Shown here piece by piece: positions 17,851 through 26,984 of a stretch of 50,003 nucleotides of DNA. How positions within the stretch are numbered: the first letter of the stretch is position 1; the number at the start of each line of letters is the position of its first letter. Made by a program: the position numbers and the translations under genes. The notes beneath the pieces were generated by a model. That model ran no database searches and was not told where the DNA came from. It saw only the letters and a list, made by a program, of their open reading frames with translations. This DNA is from Clostridia bacterium (lineage in GTDB: Bacteria; Bacillota; Clostridia; Christensenellales; CAG-1252), in contig JAFSWQ010000015.1 of assembly GCA_017444385.1 (NCBI GenBank), forward strand, positions 1 through 50,003, given 5' to 3'.

Positions 17851-18236
17851 CTCGTCATGTTGAGCTTGTCGAAACATCTCTTCCGAATTGTTCTTTATAA
17901 GTGGATTACCACTTGTTAGGGGATTCCTCGACGATGCTCGGAATGACGTACTGATAAGATTTTACTCGTCATGTTGAGCTTGTCGAAACATCTCTTCCGA
18001 ATTGTTCTTTATAAGTGGATTACCACTTGTTAGGGGATTCCTCGACGATGCTCGGAATGACGTACTTATACTTTTTCTCGTCATGTTGAGCTTGTCGAAA
18101 CATCTCAACCGATTAAAATGAATTGCGATTTCATCGCGTGAATTGGCTGCGCCATGAATTGACGCGTTCCGCGTCGTGAATTGCAATTATCCTAATTGCA
18201 TTATGGATATACGCCTTCGGCGTAGAAATAACTATT
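17851..18236. repeat. Repeat cluster: three R1 units and an R3 block
   Basis: Noncoding. R1 units at about 17851-17885, 17966-18000 and 18077-18111 are separated by nearly identical linkers (ATTGTTCTTTATAAGTGGAT and a CTTGTTAGGGGATTCCTCGA tail), so they form a tandem of about 115-base periods. An R3 block of ATGAATTG mini-palindromes covers 18117-18215. Confidence 0.8.
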
Positions 18237-18270
18237 AAAAGAGCGTAAGCGATACCGCTTACGCTCTTTC
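18237..18270. terminator. Bidirectional terminator between nfnB and hom
   Basis: A 14-base perfect stem (18238-18251 with 18256-18269) around ATAC, core GAGCGTAAGCG. It has A residues on its left and T-rich bases on its right, so it can act on both strands between the converging transcription units. Confidence 0.8.
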
Positions 18271-18345
18271 CTTTTTCGTTAAATGGCGAAAAATACTCTA
18301 ATTCATTATCCTTATATCCCCATTATATTGACCTTATATCGCTTG

Positions 18346-19560
18346 TTACATCAATCTTATATACCCTAACGGCTTGGTTTCTTCGATTATGCTTTGAAGT
18401 AAGGATTCGCTAATAGCGGAAAGCACGAAAGCGGCGAATTCGCCCGTAGCCTTTTCTTCGTACTTAACGCCCTTTGCGTTCAACGCTTTAATAACGCTTT
18501 CCTTGTCTTTATTGTCAAAGCGCAAATAACAAGCGCTTTGGAAGTCGCTCAAAACCTTCTCGTTTTCCGAAGTAATGAAGGGATATCTCACCTTTCTTTC
18601 TCTCGTCGCCGAGAAGATTATATCGCTGACTATCGCGCTACCCGTGGGCAGCATACCCGCGCCGCGGCCGTAAAACATAAGTTCGCCCACGTTATCGCCC
18701 ACTACGTACAACGCGTTGAAGCTGCCGCTAACAGAGGCGAGCAAATGCCCCGAAGGTACGAGTACGGGGTGTACGTGCGCTTCCACGCCGTCCGCGCCGT
18801 TTTTCGCTATCGCGAGAAGTTTGATAACGTAGCCGTTTTCTTTTGCAAACGCGATATCCGCCTGCGCTATCTCGGTGATACCCTCACGTTTTATATCGGT
18901 ATAGTCGATATGCTTACGGAAAGCGAGGGAAGAGAGGATACTCAATTTATAGGTACTGTCGTAGCCTTCCACGTCCGCCGCGGGATTTGCCTCGGCGTAG
19001 CCCAATCTTTGACACTCTTTGAGTACGCTTTGATAGTCCGAGCCGTTCAAAGTCATATCCGAAAGAATGTAATTGGTCGTGCCGTTTACTATGCCGTATA
19101 ACTCTTTTATATCGTTGCCTTGCATACTCTCTTCGAGCGCTCTTATCACGGGGACGCCGCCCACGCAACTTGCTTCGAAGAATATGCACGCGTTGCCCTC
19201 TTTGCCCGCTTCTTCGAGGTCTTTCCAGTGCTTTGCGAGCAATTCTTTGTTCGAGGTGACTACGTTTTTGCCCGCTCTTAAAGCGGCGGCGAGGAAGTCT
19301 TTCGCGGGGCGGGTACCGCCGAAGAATTCGGCTACCACGTCCACTTTATCGGACGCGCAAACCTCTTCGATACCGTTCCAAACCATACTTCTCGGTATGT
19401 TCAGAGCGTCCGCTTTCGAGAGATCTCTTTCGAGTACGCAAACGACTTCGGCGTCTACGTCGTAGACTTTTTTGATTTCTTCGCGTTTTTCTTGAAGGAT
19501 TTTATAAGTGCCCGACCCGACTACGCCGAGTCCCAATAACGCTATGCCAATATGCTTCAT
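18346..19560 (-). CDS. hom: Homoserine dehydrogenase
   Basis: Reduces aspartate semialdehyde to homoserine for threonine and methionine synthesis. 404 residues. The NAD(P) loop GLGVVGSGT is at 10-18, TSNKELLA carries the cofactor-site Lys, NGTTNYIL is the family signature, and GYAEANPAADVEGYD holds the substrate region. The last 70 or so residues look like a regulatory ACT domain. AGGAG lies before the start. It is the last gene of the maf-mreB-like-coaX-hom run, 14 bases after coaX. Confidence 0.95.
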   Translation of the reverse strand: MKHIGIALLGLGVVGSGTYKILQEKREEIKKVYDVDAEVVCVLERDLSKADALNIPRSMVWNGIEEVCASDKVDVVAEFFGGTRPAKDFLAAALRAGKNVVTSNKELLAKHWKDLEEAGKEGNACIFFEASCVGGVPVIRALEESMQGNDIKELYGIVNGTTNYILSDMTLNGSDYQSVLKECQRLGYAEANPAADVEGYDSTYKLSILSSLAFRKHIDYTDIKREGITEIAQADIAFAKENGYVIKLLAIAKNGADGVEAHVHPVLVPSGHLLASVSGSFNALYVVGDNVGELMFYGRGAGMLPTGSAIVSDIIFSATRERKVRYPFITSENEKVLSDFQSACYLRFDNKDKESVIKALNAKGVKYEEKATGEFAAFVLSAISESLLQSIIEETKPLGYIRLM

Positions 19561-19574
19561 AGTTATCTCCTAAT

Positions 19575-20339
19575 TTATTTATTCAAATTGTATAATTTCA
19601 GCAAGCCTTTGAGCGTCAACGCTCTATCGTAAACGTCTATAAAACTGCTGTCGTTGATAAGTTCGGTAAGACCGCCCGTCGCTATGACTTTGACGTTCTC
19701 GTCGCCGAGTTCCTTTTTCATTTGGTTGACGAGTTCCTTGACGAGACCTCTGAACCCCACCGTGACGCCCGCTTGGATATTGGATATCGTGTCCTTCGCG
19801 ATGGTTTTAGGAGGCACTTGAAGTTCCACTAACGGAAGTTGCGAGGCTTGGTTGGACAGCGCGTCGGCAGCAGTCTTTATACCGGGGGCGATACAGCCGC
19901 CGATAAATACGCCTTGCGCGTTCACTACGCCGAAGGTGGTAGCGGTGCCGAGGTCGACCACTATACAAGGCGCGCCGTAGGTGAAGTACGCGCCCACCGC
20001 GTTTGCGATCCTATCCGCGCCCAAAGAGAGCGGGTTGGCGTACTCGATCTCTAACCCCGTGTTTATGGACGAATTGACCATAATGGGATTTATGCCGATA
20101 TAATAGGTTATCGCGTGTACGAGGGTGTAGTTCAAAGAGGGAACGACCGAAGAAATTATCACGCCGTCGATATCCTTGAACGTATAGTCTTTGGTGTGCA
20201 AGAGGTTGGCGAGTTCGATGCCGAATTCATCGGCGGTACGGCTGTTTTTAACGGATACGCGCCAACTCAAAATGATCTCGTTTTCGTTGCACAGAGCGAG
20301 CTTGATATTCGTGTTTCCGACGTCCATGCAGAGTATCAT
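19575..20339 (-). CDS. coaX: Type III pantothenate kinase
   Basis: First committed step of coenzyme A synthesis. 254 residues in the ASKHA fold. The phosphate-binding motif MDVGNTNIKLAL starts at Met5, GADRIANAVGAY is the family hallmark, VVDLGTATTFGVV is the second phosphate loop, and GGCIAPG follows. It overlaps the mreB-like gene by four bases. Both proteins belong to the same actin-like superfold, but their sequences are far apart. Confidence 0.94.
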   Translation of the reverse strand: MILCMDVGNTNIKLALCNENEIILSWRVSVKNSRTADEFGIELANLLHTKDYTFKDIDGVIISSVVPSLNYTLVHAITYYIGINPIMVNSSINTGLEIEYANPLSLGADRIANAVGAYFTYGAPCIVVDLGTATTFGVVNAQGVFIGGCIAPGIKTAADALSNQASQLPLVELQVPPKTIAKDTISNIQAGVTVGFRGLVKELVNQMKKELGDENVKVIATGGLTELINDSSFIDVYDRALTLKGLLKLYNLNK

Positions 20340-21349
20340 TTTTTACCCCCTAAATTAACTCCGAGCATTCTCGCCAAAGCCGCTTTATCCTCGAAGAATT
20401 TAGCGCAATTCTCGGTGACTTCGGTGGGTTTGCCGTAGAGGTGTACGTCTAATCCCGTAGCCGATTTGATATAATTGTCGAGATAATGGGTGTTTGCGAT
20501 GCCGCCGTAAATGAAAACGCCCGAGTTTTGAATGGACGCCTGCAAAGTGTCGGGCGCCAACTGTATGACCGCTTCGATGGTGGAAATAAGGTTGTTGACG
20601 GCGGGTAAAAGTATCTTGCGCATATCCGTCGAAGTGACTTCGAGGGTACGGTTAGAATCGTTCACCACGTCTTTACCTACGAGCGTAAAAGGGATATTGT
20701 GTTCTTTCGAGAGAGTGCCTACGGCTTTCCTCGCCTCTTCGGCTTTTCTTTGCGTGATTATAACGCCGTAATTTTGATAGACGTACTCTTTGAACGCTCT
20801 GTCTATGGAATTACCGCCGAGATTTATCGAGCAACCCGTGACGATACCGCTTTCGCCAACCACCGCAACGTCGGTCACCGACGCGCCGAAAACCGTGATA
20901 AGGCGGCAGTTTATTTTCGTGTCGGGAAGGGCGGCGAGAGGGGCTTCTATAAGGGTGACGTTCTTGACGTTGAGGTCGAGGAAAATACTCTCGAAACGCT
21001 TCCTTTCAATGCTCGTCAACCCGCAGGAAATAATCGCGGTCACGACGGGAATAGGGCGGATAAGAGCCTTCGTCGAAAGTTTGCCGAAGAAGTATTTGAG
21101 CATCATTTTGCAGGCTTCTTCCTTTTCGATAGAGGCGTTATTGACGGGGTAGAAAAATTCGATATTCTTGTCGCGCGATTTGTCGGAAGCCAAAGAAAGC
21201 GCTTCGTTGCCCGCCGCAACGCAGGTGTATTTCCCGTTTTTCATAACGACGGCAACGAGAGAAGGCTCGTTCAAAACGATACCTTTTTTCCTTTCGTATA
21301 TGACGGTGTTAGCCGCGCCGACGTTAACTATCAATTCCATTTTAAGCAT
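20336..21349 (-). CDS. Divergent MreB-like actin-family protein
   Basis: 337 residues, MreB length. GAANTVIYERKKGIVLNEPS at 11-30 closely follows MreB (GTANT...GKGIVLNEPS), and INLGGNSIDRAF at 175-186 and the C-terminal GGIANT loop keep the layout. Key ATP-site residues are changed. The first phosphate loop begins NVG where MreB has DLG, the second reads TVFGASV (152-158) where MreB has DIGGGT, and the conserved EEP of MreB is EAP (135-137). It may bind nucleotide weakly or act as a structural partner for a true MreB elsewhere. It lies six bases after maf and overlaps coaX. Maf genes neighbour mreB in other Firmicutes, which supports the call. Confidence 0.75.
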   Translation of the reverse strand: MLKMELIVNVGAANTVIYERKKGIVLNEPSLVAVVMKNGKYTCVAAGNEALSLASDKSRDKNIEFFYPVNNASIEKEEACKMMLKYFFGKLSTKALIRPIPVVTAIISCGLTSIERKRFESIFLDLNVKNVTLIEAPLAALPDTKINCRLITVFGASVTDVAVVGESGIVTGCSINLGGNSIDRAFKEYVYQNYGVIITQRKAEEARKAVGTLSKEHNIPFTLVGKDVVNDSNRTLEVTSTDMRKILLPAVNNLISTIEAVIQLAPDTLQASIQNSGVFIYGGIANTHYLDNYIKSATGLDVHLYGKPTEVTENCAKFFEDKAALARMLGVNLGGKK

Positions 21350-21355
21350 ATTCGT

Positions 21356-21907
21356 TCACCTTGCGTCCACGTTGAATTCTTTCAACGCTTCTTTGAGTTT
21401 TTCGACGGGCAGCCCCACTACGTTCGAGTAACTGCCTTCGATCTTTTCCACGACCACGCCGTCCTGTATTCCGTACGAACCCGCTTTGTCGAGGGGGCGG
21501 AATTTTCTAACGTAATCGTAGGCGTCGCTTGTATTTAGCGTTTTGAAGAATACTTTGGACTCGTCGTAAAAGGTTTTCGACTTCTCGCCGCACCTAACGG
21601 TAACGCCCGTATAGACTTCGTGGGCTTTGCCCGAAAGTCTTAAAAGCGTTTTAATAGCGTCATCTTCGTCCTTTGGCTTGCCGAGTATCTCGCCGTCGTA
21701 GACCACGGTATCGGCGGCTACGATGACCCCGACTTCATCTACCCAAGCGGCTTTCCTACGAGAGAGGGTGAGTACCGCTTCAACGGGGTCGAGAGTGTCG
21801 AGGGTTTCGTCCGCGTCCGGGCTAACCACCTTGAACTCGTCGACTATTTGAGATAGCAATTCGCGCCGTCTCGGGGACGCGCTCGCCAAAATGACAATAG
21901 TATTCAT
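21356..21907 (-). CDS. maf: Maf-family nucleoside triphosphate pyrophosphatase
   Basis: Hydrolyses non-standard or pyrimidine nucleoside triphosphates and is linked to septum control in Bacillus. The start MNTIVILASASPRRRELL gives the family motif ASASPRR. DTVV (ADTVVYDG) and the late SYSNVVGLPVEKL also fit. An ATG six codons earlier (21925) is in frame, but the promoter predicts transcription starting at about 21907, so I use the inner ATG. No ribosome site precedes either. It leads the maf-mreB-like-coaX-hom operon. Confidence 0.9.
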   Translation of the reverse strand: MNTIVILASASPRRRELLSQIVDEFKVVSPDADETLDTLDPVEAVLTLSRRKAAWVDEVGVIVAADTVVYDGEILGKPKDEDDAIKTLLRLSGKAHEVYTGVTVRCGEKSKTFYDESKVFFKTLNTSDAYDYVRKFRPLDKAGSYGIQDGVVVEKIEGSYSNVVGLPVEKLKEALKEFNVDAR

Positions 21908-21913
21908 TTTATA

Positions 21914-21943
21914 ATTATATAACATATAAACCGTTCTTGTAAA
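21914..21943 (-). promoter_or_regulatory. Promoter of the maf operon, probably leaderless
   Basis: On the minus strand, -35 TTTACA (21938-21943) and perfect -10 TATAAT (21914-21919), spacer 18. The ATG of maf starts six bases after the -10 box, as at the ABC gene, so the message should start at or next to the ATG. Confidence 0.7.
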
Positions 21944-22349
21944 GTCGGTTGTTTAATTTTTTTGAATAAGATGGATAAGTTGTATTAGAAGTAATTGGGT
22001 GGATACGCTTTCGTGGAAAAGAGCGAAGGCGCTGCTTATTATAGATAACTGATGCTGTGCTACGTAGTAATTTAAATATTTATCCATAGGAGACGGTTTC
22101 ACCGTCCTACGAACAGTAGAATAACGAGTTACCGTCTCATTGCGCCCTTCCGCCATAATAATTGAGCGTAGCGAGTATCGAGCAAAAGCACTACGTTTGC
22201 GAGAAAAAGGAATAGTCAAGCAACCACGAAACCATCGTTAGATGGTGAGTAAAAGCGAAGCCTATGACGAGTCGAAGTATCCCCTAAAAAGTGGTACTAA
22301 ATCAATGAAAGTAAGTTCTTTCGCCATAGGCGAAAATGAGCGTGAGCGA

Positions 22350-22690
22350 ATTCATTACGAGCGTAAGCGGGGTTGCACCCTTTTTAAAGGGGGAGGGGAC
22401 GTTCCCAAAGAGCCTCGGCTCGACGGAAGGTCGGGGGTTTTTAGGCACTACGCTATAAAAGTAATGGGGTAAGCGGCGAATTGAGAAACAATGAAAAGAG
22501 ACTCGCTACCTACTTTACAATGTATAAAAGTTTCGTAAACTGTAAAACCCTCTCCATTCCGTCGTTCTCTCTACGGTCGCCCTTTGGGAACGTCCCCTCT
22601 CCCTTTGCTCCCGCCTTTGGCGGAAGGGCGCAATGAGACGGTCGCCATCTACTCTACTATTCGTAGGACGGTTTGACCGTCTCCATAGGA
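22350..22690 (-). mobile_element. MITE-like element R4, full-length copy
   Basis: About 340 bases, noncoding. The left arm (22376-22443) contains AAAGGGGGAGGGGACGTTCC and GACGGAAGGTCGGGGGTTTT. The right arm (22544-22640) is its imperfect reverse complement (AAAACCCTCTCC, GGGAACGTCCCCTCTCCCTT). About 100 AT-richer bases lie between. An R5 palindrome forms the outer right end. It matches the copies at 37427-37830 and 43511-44010 in the opposite orientation. Confidence 0.65.
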
Positions 22691-22956
22691 AAACAATTTA
22701 ATATAATCGCTACACGATATATTCATTTGAAAGTAACGTTTAAACAAGGGCATGACGAATAAAGTATATTAGCACGTCATCCTGAGCCTGTCGAAGGATC
22801 CCTTAAAAAGAGGTAACTATCTTATAAAACTATACTTAAATCGGAAGAGATGTTTCGACAAGGTCAACATGACGAGTAAAAATATTTATCGTTAGAGATA
22901 TGCCTCGACTCGTTCGCGGTTTTTCTCGCCCCTCTTTTTCATATCGTTCAATTTCC

Positions 22957-22986
22957 TTGCATTTGTATTTATATATATGTTAAAAT
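22957..22986 (+). promoter_or_regulatory. Promoter for tyrS
   Basis: -35 TTGCAT (22957-22962) and -10 TAAAAT (22981-22986), spacer 18. The leader of about 35 bases holds a small AAGGC/GCCTT hairpin and AAGGAG before the start. No T-box structure fits in this short leader. Confidence 0.5.
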
Positions 22987-23026
22987 ATATAAACGTAAGG
23001 CGAAAAGCCTTTAACAAGGAGTAACT

Positions 23027-24235
23027 ATGGCTAACGTAATGGACACTTTAAGAGAAAGAGGATTTCTCAAACAAATAGTTTTCGAAGAAGATCTTTACAA
23101 ATTGCTCGATACCGAGAAAGTTTGTTTTTACATAGGTTTCGATCCTACCGCGGATAGTTTGCACGTAGGTCACTATCTCGCTATGATGGCTATGGCTCAT
23201 ATGCAAAGAGCGGGGCATCGCCCCATCGTTTTGATAGGCGGCGGTACCGCTATGATCGGCGATCCTTCGGGCAGAACGGATATGCGTTCTATGATGACCA
23301 AAGAGACCGTTATGGCTAACTGCGAAGCCATCAAAAAGCAGATGCAAAGATTTTTCACCTTCGACGGTGAAAACGGCGCGTTGATGCTCAATAACGCCGA
23401 TTGGCTTTGGGATTTGAATTATATCGAATTTATAAGAGATATCGGCAGTTTGTTCTCGGTCAACAAGATGCTCACCGCAGAGTGCTTCAAAACTCGTATG
23501 GAAAAGGGTTTGTCCTTCCTCGAATTCAACTATATGCTTATGCAGAGTTACGACTTCCTCGTGCTCTTCCAAAAATACGGTTGCGTATTGGAATGCGGCG
23601 GCGACGATCAATGGTCGAATATGCTCGCGGGCGCGGATCTTATAAGAAGAAAAGAACGCAAAGACGCGTACGCCATGACGTTCCAACTTCTCACTACGAG
23701 CGAAGGCAAGAAGATGGGCAAAACGCAGGCCGGCGCGTTATGGCTCGATAGAAACAAGACTTCCCCTTACGACTTTTATCAATATTGGCGTAACGTGGAA
23801 GACGCGGACGTCGAAAAGTGCTTGAAACTTTTGACCTTCCTTCCTCTTGAAGAAATAGAGGAATTGTGCCGCTATAAGGACGCGCGTATCAACGCCGCAA
23901 AAGCGAAATTGGCTTACGAAGTCACCAAGATAGTCCACGGCGAAGAGGACGCTATCGCCGCCGAGAAACAAGCGAAAGCCGCATTTTCTGGCGACGCGGA
24001 AAATATGCCTCAAGCCGAGATCCCTTCGGGTATGAATTCGGTCGCGGATATTTTGGTCGCGGTGGGTATCGTTTCTTCTAAATCCGACGCAAAGCGTCTT
24101 ATCAAAGACAACGCAGTCACTATAAACGAACGTAAGGCGCAGGGTTTCGACGCGGTAGTCACCGAAGAAGAGCTCAAAGAAGGCTTCGTCATTCATAAGG
24201 GCAAGAAAGTACATATCAAAGTTACCGTTAAATAA
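23027..24235 (+). CDS. tyrS: Tyrosyl-tRNA synthetase
   Basis: 402 residues. A class I synthetase with HVGH (46-49) as the HIGH motif and KMGKT (229-233) as the KMSKS loop. [28 protein letters not shown] and GGDDQWSN are TyrRS signatures. A C-terminal S4-like RNA-binding domain starts at about 335 ([20 protein letters not shown]). It overlaps the IMPACT gene by one base. Confidence 0.95.
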   Translation: MANVMDTLRERGFLKQIVFEEDLYKLLDTEKVCFYIGFDPTADSLHVGHYLAMMAMAHMQRAGHRPIVLIGGGTAMIGDPSGRTDMRSMMTKETVMANCEAIKKQMQRFFTFDGENGALMLNNADWLWDLNYIEFIRDIGSLFSVNKMLTAECFKTRMEKGLSFLEFNYMLMQSYDFLVLFQKYGCVLECGGDDQWSNMLAGADLIRRKERKDAYAMTFQLLTTSEGKKMGKTQAGALWLDRNKTSPYDFYQYWRNVEDADVEKCLKLLTFLPLEEIEELCRYKDARINAAKAKLAYEVTKIVHGEEDAIAAEKQAKAAFSGDAENMPQAEIPSGMNSVADILVAVGIVSSKSDAKRLIKDNAVTINERKAQGFDAVVTEEELKEGFVIHKGKKVHIKVTVK

Positions 24236-24864
24236 TGAAAGAATATCTTACCGTCAAGGGAAACGCTTCCGCCGAAACGGTAATAAAACACAGCCGTTTC
24301 ATCGCCTCGATCGCTCGCGTTTCGGGTAGAGAAGAAGCGGCTGCTTTTCTTGAAAAAATCAACAAACGCTATTCGGACGCCACTCACAACTGCTACGCTT
24401 ATATCGCGGACGCGGATAACCGAGAGGTGAAGTTTTCGGATAACGGCGAGCCGTCGGGCACGGCGGGGCAACCCATACTCGAAGTGCTTAAAAAGAACGG
24501 CTTGTCCGAAGTGTGTTTGGTGGTGACTCGCTACTTCGGCGGTATAAAATTGGGCGCGTCGGGGCTTGTCGGGGCGTACTCGTCTTCGGCGGCGGCGGTA
24601 TTAAACGAAATCGAAATAATACGCCGCGTTCCCGCCAACTCTATCGAACTAAAATGCGGCTACGGCGTGGCGGGCAGAGTGGAAGGCGCGGTTTACTCTT
24701 CGGGCGGAATGATAAAAGAAAAGATATACGGCGAGGGCGTCGAGTTCAGGTGCGTATTCCCCAAAAGCGTATCGTTCGACGGCGTTTTCGCGGATATCAC
24801 GTCGGGGAAAGGGGTTTTATCCCTCGTCGGCGAAGAGTATATCGAGGAAATCGTAAACGAATAG
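24235..24864 (+). CDS. yigZ: IMPACT/YigZ family protein
   Basis: 209 residues. Family signatures are KHSRFIASIARVSGREEA, DATHNCYAY, FSDNGEPSGTAGQPILEVL and VVTRYFGGIKLGASGLVGAYS. The bacterial role is not settled; proposals involve translation or stress response, from its eukaryotic relative IMPACT. It overlaps the tyrS stop by one base, so it is probably co-transcribed with tyrS. Confidence 0.92.
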   Translation: MKEYLTVKGNASAETVIKHSRFIASIARVSGREEAAAFLEKINKRYSDATHNCYAYIADADNREVKFSDNGEPSGTAGQPILEVLKKNGLSEVCLVVTRYFGGIKLGASGLVGAYSSSAAAVLNEIEIIRRVPANSIELKCGYGVAGRVEGAVYSSGGMIKEKIYGEGVEFRCVFPKSVSFDGVFADITSGKGVLSLVGEEYIEEIVNE

Positions 24865-25010
24865 AGGGTAAAAGAAAACGCTCTTTAATCACATTGAAAC
24901 GCGAAATAAACACGAATACCTTTGCTAACGGCTATAAAAGAAAAAACGCTTCGATTAACGCTCAAAGGGCGTATCGTAACGAATTTGAATAAGTAAATTT
25001 ATATATTGAA

Positions 25011-25607
25011 ATGGTTATAACCGATATCGTAAAAGTAAAAAGACATAAGAAATACGAAGTGTACGCGGACGGCGAATTGTTGGTCGTTTTATCCGACTTC
25101 GGCATTGTGGATTGCCGCATAAAAATCGGCGTCGAAGTGGATAACGATATGCTCGAAAAAATAGAGGACGCCAAAAGAGCCGACGCGTTCGAAACCTTAC
25201 TACGCTCTCTCGCGATGAGCGGGACTACGGTTTCCCGCGCGAAAAACAAACTGCGCGAGAAGGGTATCGGCGAGGAATACGTCGAATACGCTATAAAAAA
25301 GGCGAAGGAATACGGCTACTTAAACGACGACGAGTACGCCGAAAACTACGTTTCTTCCTCTCGCGGCAAAAGTAAGTTGCGTATAAGGTACGAACTTATG
25401 GAGCGAGGGATATCCTCGAATAAAATAGACGACGCGCTTTTAGACTTCGACGAGGAAAACGCGTGTACAGAGGCTCTGGAAAAGTCGCTTCGCGCGCCTT
25501 TATTAGACGCGGAAAAGAAGAAATTCTTTGCAAAACTCTGTAATCAAGGTTTCCCCTACGACCTCGTCAAACGCTGCTACGAAAAATACGTCGAAGAAAA
25601 CTTTTAG
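25011..25607 (+). CDS. recX: Regulatory protein RecX
   Basis: 198 residues. A RecA modulator built of three-helix repeats. The pattern ALLRSLA...RAKNKLREKGI...AIKKAKEYGYLNDDEYAENYV is the RecX core. No convincing ribosome site precedes the ATG. The 146-base gap before it is AT-rich and holds no visible gene, and no good promoter could be fixed there. Confidence 0.88.
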   Translation: MVITDIVKVKRHKKYEVYADGELLVVLSDFGIVDCRIKIGVEVDNDMLEKIEDAKRADAFETLLRSLAMSGTTVSRAKNKLREKGIGEEYVEYAIKKAKEYGYLNDDEYAENYVSSSRGKSKLRIRYELMERGISSNKIDDALLDFDEENACTEALEKSLRAPLLDAEKKKFFAKLCNQGFPYDLVKRCYEKYVEENF

Positions 25608-26040
25608 GTAAATCGACCAATTCGGAAGAGATGTTTCGACTACGCTCAACATGACGAGCAAAAAAGTACGTCATCCCGAGCAACGTCGAGGGATCCCCTA
25701 ACCAAGCGTAATTGCTTATATGAGATTTCATTGAGGGAGAGATGTTTCGACTACGAGGGCTCGTCACGACTTTCGCTTTTATTCGTTGATAAAGCATTGT
25801 CAACTTCACTTATGCTCGGTCGTTCCTCTTTCTCGAAAACCTTTATGGTTTTCTCGAAGGCTCACTGCGTTCGCGTTTGGGTACAAGTACGTCATATTGA
25901 GTCGCGACTTGTCGCGTGTCGAAATATCCCCTAACAAGGGGTACGAAAACAAATAAAACATTCCCTAACAAGGGGTACAAACCCCAAAAAGTAACTCTTT
26001 CAATTGAGTCTCAACCATATAAATCAAAAAGGAGTAAACT
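25608..26040. repeat. Repeat cluster between recX and the S58 peptidase gene
   Basis: Noncoding. An inverted R1 unit lies at about 25620-25660, a direct R1 variant with GGGATCCCCT at 25667-25700, and an inverted diverged R2 block at 25735-25880. A further R1 variant lies at 25888-25933, and a duplicated CCCTAACAAGGGGTAC at 25929-25944 and 25965-25980. The peptidase ribosome site AAAAGGAG ends the gap. Confidence 0.75.
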
Positions 26041-26931
26041 ATGTTAAACGCATTCAAATTAGGTAATTTCGAAGACGAAGGCGTGGGAACGGGCGTGACC
26101 GTCATCCTATCGCGGCTCGGCGCGACCGCCGGCGTAAGCGTTAGAGGCAGAGCCCCCGCGACGAGAGAAACCGACCTTCTTAAAAGCGAATGTTCGGTTG
26201 ACAAAATAAACGCCGTAGTGTTGTCGGGCGGTAGCGCGTTCGGTCTTGAAGCCGCCTCGGGCGTGGTTCAATATTTCCATAAAAAAGGTCTCGGTTTCAA
26301 CGCCGGCGCTTATAGAGTCCCTATCGTGTGCGGCGCTTCGTTGTACGACCTCGAATATAAGACTTTCGGGTATCCCAATATGGATATGGGGCTTTTGGCT
26401 TGCGAATACGCTCACGGCATTTCCGAAATGAACGGAAGTATAGGCGCGGGCGCGGGCGCAACCGTGGGTAAATTGTTCGGTATGAAGTGCGCTTCTAAAT
26501 CCGGGCTTGCGGTCAGGTGCATAAAAATAGGCGCGCTCGAAATGGCGGCGGTAGTCGCGGTGAACGCGTTCGGCAACGTCTATGATCCCAAAACCAACGC
26601 GTTTTTGAAAGGCGCGATGAAAAACGGCTCGCCGGTGGATATCGAAAAACTTCTCATAAACGGCGTAGAGGCGAACGTCGATCCGTTTTCGGGGAATACG
26701 ACGATAGGTTGTATAGTCACCAACGCCAAACTCTCTAAAAGCGAATGCAATAAACTCGCGGATTCCACCCACGACGCGTATTCGCGTTGTATTCGTCCCG
26801 TCCATACCGACGTAGACGGGGACGCGATTTTCGTCATGGCTTCGGGGGAAGCCGACTGCAATTTTTTAGGTCTGCAAACCCTCGCCGTCGACCTTATGAC
26901 GCAAGCGATAATCGCCGCCGTGAACGAGTAA
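26041..26931 (+). CDS. P1/S58 family N-terminal-nucleophile peptidase (DmpA/NylC-like)
   Basis: 296 residues. These enzymes are made as one chain that cuts itself to expose an N-terminal nucleophile. AVVLSGGSAFGLEAASGV (58-75) and GSIGAGAGATVGK (132-144) are family signatures. The predicted self-cleavage site is Asn219-Thr220 in FSGNTTIGCIVTNA, so Thr220 would be the nucleophile, as in NylC rather than the Ser of DmpA. The substrate is unknown; aminopeptidase or amide hydrolase activity is likely. It is a single gene with a strong ribosome site (AAAAAGGAG). Confidence 0.88.
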   Translation: MLNAFKLGNFEDEGVGTGVTVILSRLGATAGVSVRGRAPATRETDLLKSECSVDKINAVVLSGGSAFGLEAASGVVQYFHKKGLGFNAGAYRVPIVCGASLYDLEYKTFGYPNMDMGLLACEYAHGISEMNGSIGAGAGATVGKLFGMKCASKSGLAVRCIKIGALEMAAVVAVNAFGNVYDPKTNAFLKGAMKNGSPVDIEKLLINGVEANVDPFSGNTTIGCIVTNAKLSKSECNKLADSTHDAYSRCIRPVHTDVDGDAIFVMASGEADCNFLGLQTLAVDLMTQAIIAAVNE

Positions 26932-26941
26932 ATAAAATGAT

Positions 26942-26984
26942 ATCTCACTGCACTCGTATTATATCTTGCAACGTGAGATTTTTC
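26942..26984 (+). terminator. Possible terminator after the S58 peptidase gene
   Basis: ATCTCAC (26942-26948) and GTGAGAT (26973-26979) pair around a 24-base loop, followed by TTTTT. The loop is long, so the assignment is weak. Confidence 0.4.

Larger units (their letters stand above)
21926..23026. repeat. 1.1-kb gap filled with nested repeats
   Basis: No gene is seen. An R5 unit (GGAGACGGTTTCACCGTCC) at 22087-22150 is cut into by an inverted R2 unit (22150-22262). A complete MITE-like element follows at 22350-22690, with a second R5 in opposite orientation at its far end. R1 units lie at about 22768-22805 and 22843-22880, in opposite orientations. The last 70 bases hold the tyrS promoter. 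Confidence 0.75.

Noticed and set aside
22700..23026. A T-box leader before tyrS
   Set aside because: The leader after the predicted promoter is only about 35 bases, with no specifier loop, T-box sequence or terminator/antiterminator pair.
24513..24992. A 159-codon plus-strand frame overlapping the IMPACT gene
   Set aside because: It is out of frame with a well-supported YigZ protein and is Arg/Gly-rich, as expected from a shifted frame. It has no ribosome site.
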